Assembly: GCF_014529535.1 (NCBI RefSeq)
Contig: NW_023503608.1
Span: 10,342,501 to 10,406,500 of the forward strand
From: Bradysia coprophila
Lineage: Eukaryota; Arthropoda; Insecta; Diptera; Sciaridae
Length of the DNA: 64,000 nucleotides
Reading direction: 5' to 3'
Shown: in pieces, positions 15,380 to 29,200 of the stretch
Layout: the number at the start of each line of letters is the position of its first letter
How positions within the stretch are numbered: position 1 is the stretch's first letter
Notes under the pieces: generated by a model
What the model was told of the DNA's origin: nothing
The model's database searches: none
Seen by the model: only the letters and a program-made list of their open reading frames with translations
Position numbers and translations under genes: made by a program

Positions 15380-17198
15380 ATTTCTAGTCGTTTGTTCAGG
15401 TTTATGACATTAATTACTGAAAATTTTCTGTTTTCATTAATTCTATAGTTTTGCGTTAACTTGATTTTTAGCTTTTGTGGACAAGCACGCTTTTTTTCCT
15501 TTTCCAAAAAAGATGGCGACGTTTTACAAGATCTACACAGATATTATGGTGAGTTAGGTGAGTAAGTTTCAAAAGAGTTGTGTTTGGTAGGGTGAGTAGG
15601 TGAGTAGGGTCTTTAAAATTGATAAATGGTGACCAAAAGCGGTCTGAGCAGCCATTTTTTGTAGTATCTAACATCAAAAAAAATACAAAAAGTTAAGCGA
15701 TAGGTTTTTCGTACTGTATAAAAACGAATTTTGACAGACTGAAAACAATCGATAGTCATCCGATGAAGCATACATAACCGCAACTTAAACTAATTTTTTC
15801 GTTAAAACTTCTAAATAAGGTTGTGTTGGCTTCTTTGTGCAAGGTATATAATCATACTGAGGTAACGCAAACCCTCAGGGAATCAAAGTATATAAACACT
15901 GAAGGTAACGTAAATCCGCAAATACGGATCCAAAGTTTCGGGTGAATATAGTTTTTATAATGTTGGACACAAGTCAAGGGTATCGTTAGAAAGGTATGAC
16001 CTCTGACTATAAGATACAAATTAACTTCGATCAAAATATGTAAACTCAGTGAACTTTTGTGACAAAATGGTTTCGAAGGGGTGCATGAAATTTCATGAAA
16101 TGAAATTTTTTGTATAGGGAAGGAGCTGGTCCGATTTTACTGAATGCTGTTCTGAGCTCCCAAAAGGTCCCTGAATCGATGTGCGTTTTTAGTTTTTGGG
16201 TACATTTCGGAAAAACTTCTTTTTTGTTGAGGAGGGGCGTGGGGGACACTAAATATCTTAAAATTAAGTTTTTATCGTCTAATAACCTGTGAAATAGGTT
16301 TCAGTTGAATGGTAGAGACTTATTTGAGTCATACAAATCATTTTACAACCTTAAAACATTATTCTAAAACATTCTGATTCGCGGCTTAATCAGGAGTGTT
16401 CCATCGATTACATTTTGAGCAACAAATATAGCTTTTGCGAGCATTCCCACCCAAACGATTTTGATTTTGCGGTCAAATCACTCAAAAAACATTCTCCAAT
16501 CATTTCCAAACCAATATCTCCATGTTCACGGAAGTCTCAAAATAATGTGGTTCAGTCCCACCGTGTCAGTGTTTATATACTTTGGATTTCATATAAAGAA
16601 ACTCACATGTCATGAGAGGTGAGTTTGTTTATATGAAATGGCCATGTCCTCCGGTTTGTATGAACAGACCATACCTGGTTTATACTTTCATTAGTAGACT
16701 TTTGAAGTTTAAGCAGAGGGTAGAAAATGACTATTTTCTTGGAAAACAGATTTCCACAAGCTATATGACTTTCGAAACACTTAAACGAAACGAAATGTCA
16801 GTGCTTAATTAAAGCGCTCAATCCTCATTAAAATTTTAACAATTCGTCACCGCACTGGAAATATTTATGCTTTATTTTGCTTTATTTGTAAAAATTCCTA
16901 CATTTTGAATTTATCAGTCAGGAGGGTCAGGAGGCGATCAATATTTATGTACACCGGCTCAGTACACTGTTTTGTTTTTATTTTTATAAGGTTGCCAACA
17001 TGAGTGTTCCGACAAAAATGTTTCTGACAGAAGTCATTTTATGCATACATGTGCTGTTTTCTTCTTTGAAACCGAATCTTAAACTGGAAAAGGCTTTGTC
17101 TTAAAGTATCCAACCAAATTAATAATTCTCACAGTAAATTTGCAAATCGTTGATTTCATCACATTAGTTTTAATAAATAGTTCGATAAGTAAACAAAA
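15380..17198. other. Divergent intergenic region between AGO3 and LLPH-like gene
   Basis: Contains the 5' flanks of both genes. A GGTGAGTAGGTGAGTAGGG tract lies at about 15587-15609. An inverted pair, AATCAAAGTATATAAACACTG near 15880 and CAGTGTTTATATACTTTGGA near 16565, brackets about 700 bp without coding sequence and may be the ends of an old DNA element. No gene seen. Confidence 0.45.
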
Positions 17199-18499
17199 AT
17201 GGGCCGATCAGGACGTTCTCGTAAACGCAAAGATGCCATGAATCGAGTGAAACGTGAACGAAATGCAAAGAAGGAACTCGCTCGGCTAAAGGTATATTAT
17301 CAACCGAGCATGATGGGATCTATATTAACATCAACCACAAAACTATTCCATTTTCCAGAAAACACTTGGACTCGTGGATGCTGATGGAAATGACATAAAA
17401 ATGGAACTGGATGGTATTGCCGAGGTGAAAACTGCTGCGCAATTAAAAAAGGTAACTGATTTGATTGACTTAAGTTACGTGATTCATCGGCAAATGTGAT
17501 GAAAATATTTTGTATCCTTGCGTCCTAATTATAATTTAGTGTCTCGTCCATATTATGTTTTTCGTATTTTCTGACCGCAAGCAAACAAAGCACCGTACTC
17601 AACGGAAAACTCGCCTTCGGCTCGAAATACAAACTCCACACACGTCTCAACAAATATCCCAGCGAGGCAGTAATGCACTATGCTCGTCTACCTTGTTCAG
17701 CCTTCAAATCCACATTTTTTATGTATCGAAATTTAGATGTTACAAATTGATGGAACAGAATCTTCTAAGGATTTTTATCAAAGTAGATTCCCCCGAAGCT
17801 CCTCCTGTGGAGATCTAAAATTCTTGGCTCTAGCAGTATTTGTGAACTTGCACAGTCGATTGAAATTAAAAGGCATGACAATATTAACAGTGCCTGAATG
17901 ACACGATATCTGGATAGTAGACTCAACCTCTTTCCTATCTATGTTCAAGCCATTCTTATTTACTCTCTGTTAGTTGACCGATAAGAATCCTTCTTCTTGG
18001 CATTGATATGAAATAAATCCAACGCAACTGAAACAATGAATTGGGTAATAGTTTTAAGTGAAGGCCTAGCAGGAACATTGACCTCATAATTTCACATTTT
18101 TCTTAGCGTTGATAAGAAAAAGGTGAGACGGAGAGAAGGTTGAACAGCCAACAGGTTCAACATCTGTTTACCTTCGAACAACCTCCTCTGAATCCATCGA
18201 CGTGTAAAACTTAGTTAACCATTTTTCGATCTCTTTTCTTTCAGGAAAAACAGGAAAAGGAAGAGAAAAAAATCCTGGACGAACTTAACGAAGAAGAAGA
18301 CAAAGGTGAGAGCGTGGAAGTGGTGAACGAAAGTACACAAAAGGTTCATGTGTACAATACGAAAACGTTCCGCGATCAGTTCGGTACATTGCCGGCGTGG
18401 AAGAAAACAAAGAAAACACAACGGAAAATCAACAAACGAATTCACAGTCAGAAATTGAAGTTCAATCAGGCCTGGTGTACACAATATATACCGCTGTAA
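17199..18499 (+). CDS. LLPH: LLPH-like (learning-associated protein family) nucleolar protein
   Basis: Three exons, 17199-17291, 17359-17451 and 18245-18499, all phase 0, give 146 residues. The first ATG follows AAACAAAA and starts MGRSGRSRKRKDAMNRVKRE. The layout matches LLPH/LAPS18: a basic N-terminus ending ELARLKKTLGL, an acidic Lys/Glu-rich middle, then NTKTFRDQFGTLPAW and a basic tail. LLPH proteins are small nuclear or nucleolar factors tied to ribosome assembly and, in molluscs and mammals, neuronal growth. The length is close to the family norm of about 130. Intron 2 (793 bp) holds no further exon I can support. It converges on syntaxin 17, with 451 bp between the stops. The family call rests on recalled similarity. 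Confidence 0.75.
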
Positions 18500-18517
18500 T
18501 TCACCTAACGTTTAACA

Positions 18518-18523
18518 ATAAAA
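18518..18523 (+). terminator. Polyadenylation signal of the LLPH-like gene
   Basis: AATAAA 19 bases after the stop codon at 18497-18499. Confidence 0.6.
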
Positions 18524-18950
18524 TGTTTTTTTAAGGAAAATTCTAACAAAAATTTTGTTTCTGTAAATCGATTTATTTCATCAGTTATGCTAGCATTGAA
18601 TAGAGTTGAAAGATACAAATAGCAGACAAGAAGTGTCGCTTGAATTTTGTACCATTAGGAATCCGATTAACGAGTTTTAAAGCTATGATTGATGGTGGCA
18701 TATGAAGCAAATCTTTTGGTAATAAAATTGTAAATAAATCATTGCCCATGTATGTCCACGTATAAACAATTTAACTAAATAACGACGACGACTATGCGAC
18801 CTCTACTAATTTAAATTTACTCTCTAAATATAATGAACCAACTTCTCGACATCACGTCAACAGACATGACATTCAATTGAACGTTTTCAAAACCGCAATA
18901 ACCAAAACACCTTACCACAATGAAGTCCCTTACTGGACTACACACCTGTA

Positions 18951-19852
18951 TCATTCATTCTTTTGTTCCATCATCGGTTCACCCCTTTCCTCCTGCTTTT
19001 TTATTACATTGCCGCCAGTGAATCCCAGAAATGCACAGCAAACCGCAGCTCCAGCCCCAATTTTCGCACCCGCTAACATTCCAATGGGTCCTCCAACACA
19101 CATTCCAATCAGTCCACCGCACAATGGATACATGGCTTTTTTGTACCGTACGGCCTGTTTTAGGCTCTGCTCGCCCTGTTCAACTTGTACTTGAGCTACC
19201 TCCACATTGTCAGCAATCACATTGATGCCGTCCTTCTGCGAATGAACTTCGCAATTCAATTTATTGAACATGTCGTGTAGGTCTCCAATTTCGCTTTGTA
19301 ATTGCTCGAATTGTGCCAAACATGCCTCTCTCGATTTGATTTGATGATCGGATAATTGGAATTGTGTCTGAATCTGTGGTACGCTATGAATGTCCATAGT
19401 TGTTTCGGAATTGTCATCGTCCTCATCGAATGAAGATTTGGATGTTGACGGTGATTTCAGTTGGAGTTCTATACGGAAAACAAAAACTTAATTTTAGAGA
19501 GTTATGTCCCAACAAACTTGATTGGTGACATTATACCCATGTAAGATTTCATTTCTTCCATTGCACTTTGACGACTCTTCCATATCAATTCGTCGAATTT
19601 TTTTACGTCTTCCCTGACCAATTTACTCCGTAGACTGTCCATTTCCATCAGCAAGGTTTTCAGCTGTTTCACTACCCGCGTTGCATTGATTTCTTCTTTT
19701 TGGATTTTGTCCCAATCGCTCAATGCGAGACATTTTTTAATGTTTGATTTATGATTTCGCAGAAGACTACGATGATGGGGTATTCCAACGTCGTTGAATT
19801 TCTGAATGGATATTTCAGCGCGTTTCAACGGAATTCTTTCTTCATCTAACAT
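18951..19852 (-). CDS. Syx17: Syntaxin 17 (Qa-SNARE of autophagosomes)
   Basis: Two exons, 19852-19537 and 19468-18951, joined in phase 1, give 277 residues. The N-terminal half (IPLKRAEISIQKFNDVGIP, then NATRVVKQLKTLLMEMDSL) is the helical Habc-like region of STX17. The SNARE helix follows (LHDMFNKLNCEVHSQKDGI, with the central Gln in HSQ). The C-terminus has the diagnostic tandem glycine-zipper hairpin at about 219-261 (CVGGPIGMLAGAKIGAG..FLGFTGGNVI) and a short charged tail. STX17 inserts into completed autophagosomes and pairs with SNAP29 and VAMP7/8 for lysosome fusion. The two-segment hairpin distinguishes it from other syntaxins. It is convergent with the LLPH-like gene. Confidence 0.93.
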
Positions 19853-20142
19853 TGTTGATGACTAAGATGCGCTAGATGCGTTCCAATTGTGATTTTCTTT
19901 TTATATGGTTCTCAGACGTATTATACGATGTTCTAGTTCAAAGTTTCTATTATTGTGCTCTTTGTTTTGTTTTTCAATTTTTACTTAAAATGACATATGA
20001 TCTAATGGTGTGTGTACCAATTGTACCAACCCAACGGCAATAAACATAATTCTGAATCACTACTGTTGATAATTTTAGGCAGGGTTGTGTTTTTTTGAAA
20101 AAATTGGAAAAATCCAACAATGAAGGTGAAGTTGATTATTTG

Positions 20143-20361
20143 CAAGGCTGTAAACTTTGGGGGCCATTCTATTAAATACGCGGGAACACATCACGTCTAA
20201 TGATTTTACAAACACAAAAATTCACCACATCATCACGGCGATGACAATAATCACAGCAGGTGAATTTTTGTATGATTTTTGTATCCGCCATGTTATCATC
20301 AAGTGTGGTGTGTCACCCGCGTATCCGTATCTGCGTGACCTCCCCAAAGTTTACAGCCTTC
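20143..20361. mobile_element. MULE-like MITE with 9-bp target duplication
   Basis: Terminal arms AAGGCTGTAAACTTTGGGG and CCCCAAAGTTTACAGCCTT are perfect inverses over 19 bases. Further inverted blocks lie inside (ACGCGGG..CCCGCGTA; CAAAAATTCACC..GGTGAATTTTTG), so the whole 219 bp folds back. It is flanked by identical GATTATTTG at 20134-20142 and 20362-20370. A 9-bp duplication is typical of Mutator-like elements. Intact flanks suggest a fairly young insertion. No coding capacity. Confidence 0.88.
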
Positions 20362-20370
20362 GATTATTTG

Positions 20371-23074
20371 TACTTCTTACTCTAGCTACACATAGCGAAG
20401 CGAAGCAGACCGGATCAAATTTTCTTTTGTTCTTTTGTCAAGTTTGTCAGTGTGACAAAAGCAAAATTTGGTCTCTTTCGCGTCCTGTATTTTTGAAACA
20501 TAATCGTCGTTCCAATTATTACCTATTTCTGAAACTATCATTCGTTGCAAAAACCGTCTAGCAATGGATTTTAGATACAAAATATAGATTGCAGTGACCG
20601 ACATTTCAGTTAAAAGTCACTAGTCCCAGTTTTACCGAAGATTGTTTATTTAACTAACTAATAGTAGTTAACACTTGCACACTCGCGGTGTCGACATGTT
20701 TTCGCACCTAACCTAAAGTTCTCCTAACAACTTTCGGTTAAGTACCCATATCAACATATCAACTTGAATGACTTGACTGACGATTGGTACGATTTGCCGA
20801 AATGTTGAGGCTTCAATAATATGTTCAAGAACACAACTGTTCTAGTTGAGTTCGCACTGAGCGTCATTCAAAGACAAAATTAATTCCATTAACATTTCTC
20901 ATAAGGTATGCTTACCTGTTACTTCTCATTGATCGAAAAATCTAGTAAAGTTCAACTCATTCATATAAAATATAAATGCGACCAATCGAACCTACACCGC
21001 TATTTACGAACTTTCAAGGAAATATCGATGTTCATGAAAATTCTTCCAAAATGAAAATACTAGAGCTGACTGAGCCTTAAGTCAATATCTACAGTCAAAA
21101 TGAAATAGGTGTAAAATCAGGCCAAAAGTATCATTTCTCTTGAATTATTTTCATTCAATTATAAAAGTTAAAGCAAAAAAATAAAATCAAACTAACATCA
21201 ATCTATCAGGCAATCACTTTCGACATTAAAAATAGTCTAAACTCCCGCGTCGCAATTTGAATTTATGTTGAAAATTTTGATTCACCCAACCTATCATAGT
21301 CACCACAATATGTTGAATACAGTTATGTGATAGCTTTGTTTTAGTGAAAAATGGTGAAAAATATATTTTGGAAAATGTCTGTCTCTCAGCTGTTTGAAAA
21401 TATAAATTAAAATGATGCTAAATGATTCCGTTTAACTCGCATCTAAATTGATCGAAATAAATACTGAAAAATAAACGAACAAGTGCGTCGTTCCGATTGA
21501 AACGATTCCGAAGCGTTTGTAACTTCCATTGTTTACTCGGGAAATTGCTTGAAATTTTTTTGATTTGTCGACAAAATAATAAATTGAGAACGCAGAAAAA
21601 AAAGTGCCAACGAAAAATAAAAACACGAAATTTAAAACAGTTTCAACAGTGCATTAATGAATGGACGAATTACAGTTTTTTCTTCAGTTAAACTTTAAAC
21701 GAATTTCGCCAAATGAAAATATTGTTCTCGGTGCATGCAAAGCTTCTTTTTTAAAATAAATATTCTCTGAAGTAATTAGTATCGCGAATTCGATTAACAA
21801 GATTGATCGCAATTTATTCGAAAATTAACGTCGAAAAGTTAATTCAACAAGAAAATTTTATTTATTGTTGGTGCTAAACCGACCCGTGCTGCTGGGTAAT
21901 CCGATGAGATCCAAAACGGACAACAAATGTTTTTCGACAACAATTTTCAACAGACAGGCAAGTGTTTCATTTTCGATCTAATTTCTACAATATTGCCAAT
22001 CCGTTTTTCCTCATCGAATCGAGATTGCTGTTTTTTTTTACGTAATAATCAAACAATACGGTCGGGTCATCAGGATTTCGTACAAGAAAACCAAAAAACT
22101 AAAATGGTTTCTTCAACAAAAAAAAATTCTACGTCTCATTGATCTCAATTGAAAAAAGATATGTAGAGTGGATGGATATACGAAGCGTATTATATATTGC
22201 GTATACGACTATAAATATTATTATGTGACGTTGTTGCTTCATTGGTCTGTCTGTGGCTTTTTTATGTTTTTTTTTTTTGATACATACAGCGGTATCAAAC
22301 TTGAACTAAATTGCGTTGACCTTGTTTCGAAATTTCAATCATACGTTTCTGATTATTTTTAGGTTTTCTTTTCGGCAAAGCTGCAGTTTGTGTTTAATTT
22401 CGAGAGAAAAAATTAATTTGTTGCATATTTTCTGTCTATTTTTAAAGTCTTAAAGGTGCGTATATGAATGAAGGTAAATATAAAAAGACAAAAAAAAATA
22501 TATTCAAGTTGAAGGCAAAGTGTGTACCACCTTCATAAACACATCTCGTATATCGGTTGTTTTCGAAGAAGTAGAAAACAAAACGATCTCGTTCTTTATG
22601 TTCGGATGTAACGCTGAAACCGAACAAAATCCTTTGTTTGTACACACAACCATGCATTCTCATAAAAAAGAGTGTGTGGTTCATGCATTTTATTATAAAA
22701 AGAATAATTTCGGATTCATGATTATCTCCCGGACGCCATATTAATTCAATAAAAACAGCTGCAACGGTAATTTATTTATCATATTCCGGTTTGTGTATGT
22801 TTCTTCGTTTTTGACTAATTCTGGAAATCAATTTCGGAAAGCGAATTGTTTTATGTTCCCGTGAAGCATTTTTGGCTGTTGTCCAACGATGCGTTGAATA
22901 TTGTTTTGTGCCTAATTTCGGTATAAGAGTTGAGACAATTTCCAATGATTTCTGAGAAATTCTTTTTGTCTCATAAAAAGTTGTATGATGTGATGCTTGC
23001 GACATATTTGCTGGAAAATTTTTGAAAATACTACTGATCACAGGTGTATTCTTTAAGTGTCCACTCCACTCAAC
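20371..23074. other. Intergenic, no gene seen
   Basis: About 2.7 kb of AT-rich sequence. The open frames present are short, low in complexity and overlap on both strands; none shows a domain. No repeat with clear ends was found. Confidence 0.4.
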
Positions 23075-24410
23075 AAAAAGTACTCCGTGAGAGAGCCGTG
23101 AGAGAGCAAGTTGTCAAATAAACAAAGAAAAAACTGAAACGAGCCGTCAGAACAGTCGAAGTGTTTGCTGTGACTGAGCCCCGTACGAACCCTTTACATC
23201 TATTGCGTACGTGACCCTAGTTCGTCCGTCGCCCTACTCTTACCGTAAGCCTACTGCGCCTGTAAACGTCGGTAAAGTAAAATTCTGATGAAATGTGTAC
23301 GTCTTAAAAATTGCGCATAGCGCAATTACGAAGCCCAGTACGACTTTCCTTTCAAATGTAACACAAATTTCGAATTGACCTAAAATTTTCTCAGTCCTAG
23401 GACCCAAACTTAAATTTTTTCAACAATTAACCTATATTACCTATAAATAATCAATTTACTGATGAATATGCTAGTATATAGCTCGAAATAACTGTTATAA
23501 CATCGTTATATAGCTCAATATAGCTGTATATATTTATATATAGATATCCATATTTGGGATGATTGAAACACCCCACACACATAACCAATCACCTCCCACT
23601 GATCAGTGACTTTGTGTTTATCATTTTCACCGATTTATATCGTTTTTACAAAAATCCAAAATGGTGGCCGATTGCCATTTTGTTAGGAGATGGAAAGTAG
23701 GACGGCTGTTTTACATTCGTTAGTACCTTTCAAACAAAACAAAAAATCATGAAATTCGAACACAGTTTACTCGAGATATTAACAAAAAAAACACCACATT
23801 TACTGTACGACCGAGTAGCCACATATAAGCTCACTCCAAGAGACCTAGCTCACGCTCCGGTGAACTGAATTTCACAAACTTTTATTTTCCCGGTTGGTGC
23901 GGTCAATACCTATCTAATAAAGCAAAATTCATCTAAATCCGTTCAAATTTGGCCAGCCTTCAAGCAAAAACGGCTTCCCGCCCTGTACCTAGTTCACACC
24001 AAGGGGTCTAACTCACGAGTCGGTCATCCAATTTTCATAAACTTTTTTTTGTCGATCGGAATTGTAAATAGCTTTCATTTGACGTATCAGTTACAAGTGT
24101 AGCCTTTAAATGGCCAGAGAAATCTTCGGAAAACCCAAAATCTCCCATCTTCGAACTTAGCCTCACTATTTCAACTAACTTTCAGGAAAAAAAAAATTGA
24201 AATCGGATTTGATTTGCTCAAGATATCGACGTTACAGACAGACAGACAAAATTTTTATTGCAGATTCGTCATTCGAACATAGGCAAACACTTTGCCCTTA
24301 CCGTCTGCTTCGAATTCCATCAATTACACACGGCATCGTAATCCTATCAGCCCCTTTGTACTTCGTACGGGGCTAAAAATTCAATTTTGTCTCTCACACG
24401 GTGTACTTTA
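23075..24410 (-). repeat. Dispersed ~1 kb repeat, copy 2 (inverted), in a TIR frame
   Basis: The core 23138-24375 is the reverse complement of 7477-8524. It carries about 230 bp (roughly 23393-23625) absent from copy 1, itself rich in TATAGCT/ATATAGATA. Outside the core an inverted pair is present: AAAGTACTCCGTGAGAGAG on the left, and CTCTCACACGGTGTACTTT on the right. The complete element may therefore have these ends, or the core may sit inside another element. Confidence 0.8.
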
Positions 24411-26255
24411 TTGGTAAGAGGAAACTAAGCATTAGCCCTTTGCCATAACTAATTGCGCCACTATTTCCACCGACTCTACACTATTCTCTAAATCTCGAAA
24501 ATTTTCTGATCTCTTCCTCCTGATTAACATTGTGAATTTCTTTGTTTACACTTTTTTATGGTCAAATACAGTAAACTTTACTATATCATAATGGGTATGT
24601 TACTATTAACGCTCTCTGAATTATTTAATTGTGTGCAATGTTTCTGATCTGACAACACAGACTATTTTCGCTAATCAATTTCTATACTGTTATTTTCCTG
24701 ATAAGATACGCCACTCTTTTTCAACCAGCAGAACCTTGACTCGAAATATCGAAGTATTAAAAACCATACACAAGGTCAAGCAATATTGCCGAATTGGTTG
24801 AATTTTGTAAAAAAAAAAACACAAAATACAGAATAACAATTCCATATCTGCTACTTGTCGTCTGATCGATCTACCTACATGCGGTAGTATATTTATTATA
24901 TTGAGGTCAACAGTCTTGGAGCCGTGTGGCAGATAAGCTAAAGCGAAATGGAAGATTGTTTTTCGATTCTCCATCACTATTAAATTGGAAAATATGTTCA
25001 GTGTTCGCCAAGCGGGGCAATTCAATACAACACGAAATTGACAATATAAGTAAGACGGTCCCGTCGTTTGAAATCAATCATCTGATTTCATTTTATTTTG
25101 TTATCGATATCGACACTTCTGATTTATTTGTCCACACTCCTAAGGAATTTGTTGTCCATGACATCAACTTTCTATACCACACCAATATATTCAATCTATC
25201 ACTTCTTCCGCACAACGTCCAACATAACAAAATCTGTTACTTCATTTGTTTATTTCAACATGTTGCTATATATAACAACACATCAGCCTGAGTCATCGAT
25301 TAAAAGATGCCTGCTGAAAGGTTAATGAAATCATTAACAGAATTTGTCACGTTATTTAAAATGGCACATGCTCGGTTATGTGTATTGTGTACATTATGTA
25401 GTTAAGAGTCGGAAAATAGTTTTGGCTCTTAAGATAATTACACTCAAGAGTGGTAACACAACGAGATTCACTGCCAAAACGAAAATTGTTTATTTCTTTG
25501 AAATGAGGTCTCAATATATACTTTTGTACGAAAGCGTTTCGCTATTATGACGGCATAGGTCAAGTCGCTCTCTGTATGGGTTATTCTAAGAGACTCACAC
25601 CTGAGCATTCTGATTTAGTGTTATTTTACTTGAACACTCGTGACGGGAAGTTACGGCGGTCTAGTTTCGTTAGCGTGTGAGTGAACCAAGGCAGCAACGA
25701 AATGCTGTAAATGTTTATAAATCAATACTAGTGACATAAATTGAAAAAGTTGTTGATATTGTTCAGAGCATAAAATAAATATCTCGTGACAGCATTCGCA
25801 TCAGACTAACTCCCTACGAATCGATACAAGACAAACATTTGTTTATCATTCGCACATTGACCACAAATGTAAGGTGTCGTTGAAAAATACACATATTCGG
25901 ATTAGACCGGTAGACTTAGACTAGGAGCTCAGAAATTGTCAACAAAAAATCTATCAGAAGGATCATGATTGAAATACAAGACATGTTCATAGTACTTTTA
26001 CGCTGAAAAACTGTTCTGACACTTTGAGTTTAGTCTGGTAGAACTACCGTTCTAGGGCTCCACTGTATATCTTGACTGAACAATTTAAAATTTCTTAATG
26101 TAACAGTTCAATTTTTGAATCGATGTTGCTGTTGTGGATAACTAAAAACTGAAAAATCCTCAAATGCCTGGTCTCTCGTCATTCTTTTGATTTTCCCACG
26201 CTAAAATACAAAACATGAACAAATTTTTTTTATTTCAATTCCAGATTCAATTCGA
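24411..26255. other. Intergenic, 5' flank of PAN3
   Basis: No coding sequence supported; ORFs at 24690-25025 (-) and 24926-25291 (+) overlap each other and look like chance. A noncoding first exon of PAN3 probably lies here but I cannot place it. The first PAN3 exon seen begins at an acceptor (TTCCAG, exon from 26245). Confidence 0.4.
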
Positions 26256-29200
26256 ATGGATGGCATGCTCTATGGCGGCTTGCCATCGGAGAGCAAACTT
26301 GCCACATACCTGGTGAGTCAATAGAACCAAAAAAAAAATTCCATTTATCATTTTGTTTAAGATGCATTATACAAAATATCCATATCCATGACAACTCAAC
26401 AAAATGTTGTGCACAGTACATGCATGCCATTGTAAATAATAAATTTACCTGTAAAATATTTTTATCAAATGGTTTCGGGGGTCTAAAATTTACGTTTTTA
26501 TCTTTCATTTACTAATTGTGGCAGAACCGACCGAATGTAACAACTCCGACATACGGTTTGACAACTGGGTTATCCAAAATTTCAATCGATTCGCCCATAT
26601 CAAACAAAAAAGTTCAGGTAATTGATTTGGCGGTTAACACATGAATTTATTGTATTTTGTATTCTTGGTTTTAAAAGTTAGATGGAGAAGATACGAAAAA
26701 TTCTTTTGTTTTTAGGATAAGGTAACCAGTTGTAACATTACATATTTTCTATTGATAAGTCTAATTTTAATACATAACAAGCGGTTCATCATAATACATT
26801 TCTGAATAACCTTATGATTAGATTTTGTATTATAAAGCACCGGGTTCACTTGCCCGTGAAATGAAATAAGTTTTTAGTGATCGAATATCGAGGCACTGGT
26901 AGATCGACGTTTACCTTTTACGTTCTCATCACGTTGGATCGAAACATCTATCTTTGTAATAGTCGTAGATGTCATGGAAGAGATCAAGGCTGTGTCCATC
27001 TGGAGAGTAACAGCAAGGTGAACAAGTGCGTGGGTGGCACCGACAATTTCATATAACAATTTGAAAAAGGTTTGTCACCTGCACATCTTGCCGCTTAGCG
27101 CTTCCCCCAGGGTGTACATCCTTGGAAGCTGATGATTGATAATGTTATCAATTACCAGTTGTACCATTTCTTCTTCGAACTGCCAGTTCTCAAAATGTCA
27201 AATTGAAACAATAAAACTTGCCCTAAGTAAAGAACTCGAAGACTTATTAAATTTCACGGCGTGAGTGTATATCGGCCTTTAGAATGTGATTTCATTTATT
27301 GGAAAAACTTTGTGTACATAAAATTAAATGTTTATTCACCACTCTCAACATCGCAAATATGCATCTTTGTGTCGATATGATCGTTTGATCATAGAAACAA
27401 GACCGTATTAACAAACCATTCGCATTTAGGTAACTCCTCAATCGCCAGAATTTATTCCGTCGAGAGTAAATTCATCTCCAAACTTTTATTCGCCGTATTC
27501 TGTGATCAGTGGGGGATTAACGCCACTTAAACAAAATAATGTAACGCCCATATTGGGTGGTAATAATTATTCCACAACTCCTAACAAAGGTTTGTGACCA
27601 ACGTCTATGATATTAATTGATTCGGTTTGATCATTGAAAGCCAATTGCAGGAAGAAATCTACTGAGAGGCGATTCACCTCTCAGTAGTGGTGATTCTCCA
27701 AAACAAACTCCACAATCATCACCTCCTCCGCCGACTGGTGGTGTGGCTACTGGAATACATCAGGTGATATTATGATACACAGATTGTTGTTCGAGTATTT
27801 GAATTCAACTTTTCGTTGTACTTCATCCTTCAGGAAAATGTTGGCGGTACCACATATTTTTATCCCACCTCAGCCAATCACACAACCAATCAGGTAGCAT
27901 CAACGGTTGGTTCGGAACAAGCACTTACATCACACAGTAATTCACAAAGCCTTAACTACCCGCATCCAGGTGAATTTTTGAAATCTTCGTTCTCGTACAA
28001 TGGCCGAATAACCTCTGTCAATGCTTTTCAGGTCATGTGTATCCAGGACCGGCTTCCAATGTTATAGGGATGCAACCTCGAACACAATTGTCTTCGGCAT
28101 TTTTCATTCCAGATGAAATGCGTAACGACATTTTGGGGAGAAATGAAACTGCAAACCTTGTTGATACAAATCCAAACTCAGGTGGGTAGACACTTTTCAG
28201 ATGCGGTGGTAGAAGGTGTGTGGACGTTGATTAATTACTTTTAAACATTCACAGATCTCGAAGAAATCGATAACTATCATTCACTGTATCCTCTCGAAAC
28301 ACCACCGTCAGGTCATGGAAAGCTTACTCTATCACAGACCTACAAAGCTACGCACAATACGACTGGCATAAAATATTGTTTGCGTAGGATACATGGTATG
28401 GTGTCACCTACACAAGTAATGTTTGTAGAAAGTTCGATCTAAAAATTCGTTCTTCGTCTTTCAGGTTTCCGATTGCAATCAAAGAAGTGTTTGACCGTTG
28501 TTGATCAATGGAAACGACTGCAGCACTCCAATGTAGTACAACTGAAAGAAGTTTTTACGACAAAATGTTTTGGCGATCAATGTAAGCCCGGCAATAATTC
28601 AGCGATGTTCCAAGTCATCATTTCGTTTATTTATAGCCGCCCTAGTATTAGTTTACGATTATCATCCCGGCTCGCAGACGCTATTATCGAAATATTTTAC
28701 GCCACCGAACGAAACGAACGGCTACACCGATCCATTCCAAGGAGATGCTCGACCATTTAGGTTCGTATTGACTAAATTCTGTCCGCCTGGTTACCGTTGT
28801 ATTAATCGTACGACCGTTTGAAACAGTCACAAATCCAATCTACAAAGAATACCGAACGGACCATTGCTACAAGAAACGGAGATATGGGCCATTATTATGC
28901 AACTGACCGCTGGTAAGTTACTTTTGAAGATTATTTCATTAACGTTTATCGTATGGTCGTCGGACTTGGATATTAATCACTTTTGTCACTGCTAATGATT
29001 TTAGAGATTGGAACAACGAGTTACTTTTACCATTCTTGCGTTCACAGACATTTCTCGTTATTTTTTAAAATAAATCTTAAACTCTCTTGTTGGGTGTCTC
29101 GGAGGTATGCAATTTAAGCAAAGGATGTGAATTTTGCCCATAATTTGGTAGGACAGTTTTGGTCACGGTCCTTGTTGATTTGAATTTTTATGATGTACAT

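Noticed and set aside
17555-17818. Open frame in intron 2 of the LLPH-like gene
   Set aside because: Basic, low-complexity translation with no splice consensus that would add it in frame.
20157-20561. 134-codon frame beginning inside the MULE-like MITE
   Set aside because: Its first half is the palindromic MITE, so the open frame follows from the repeat.
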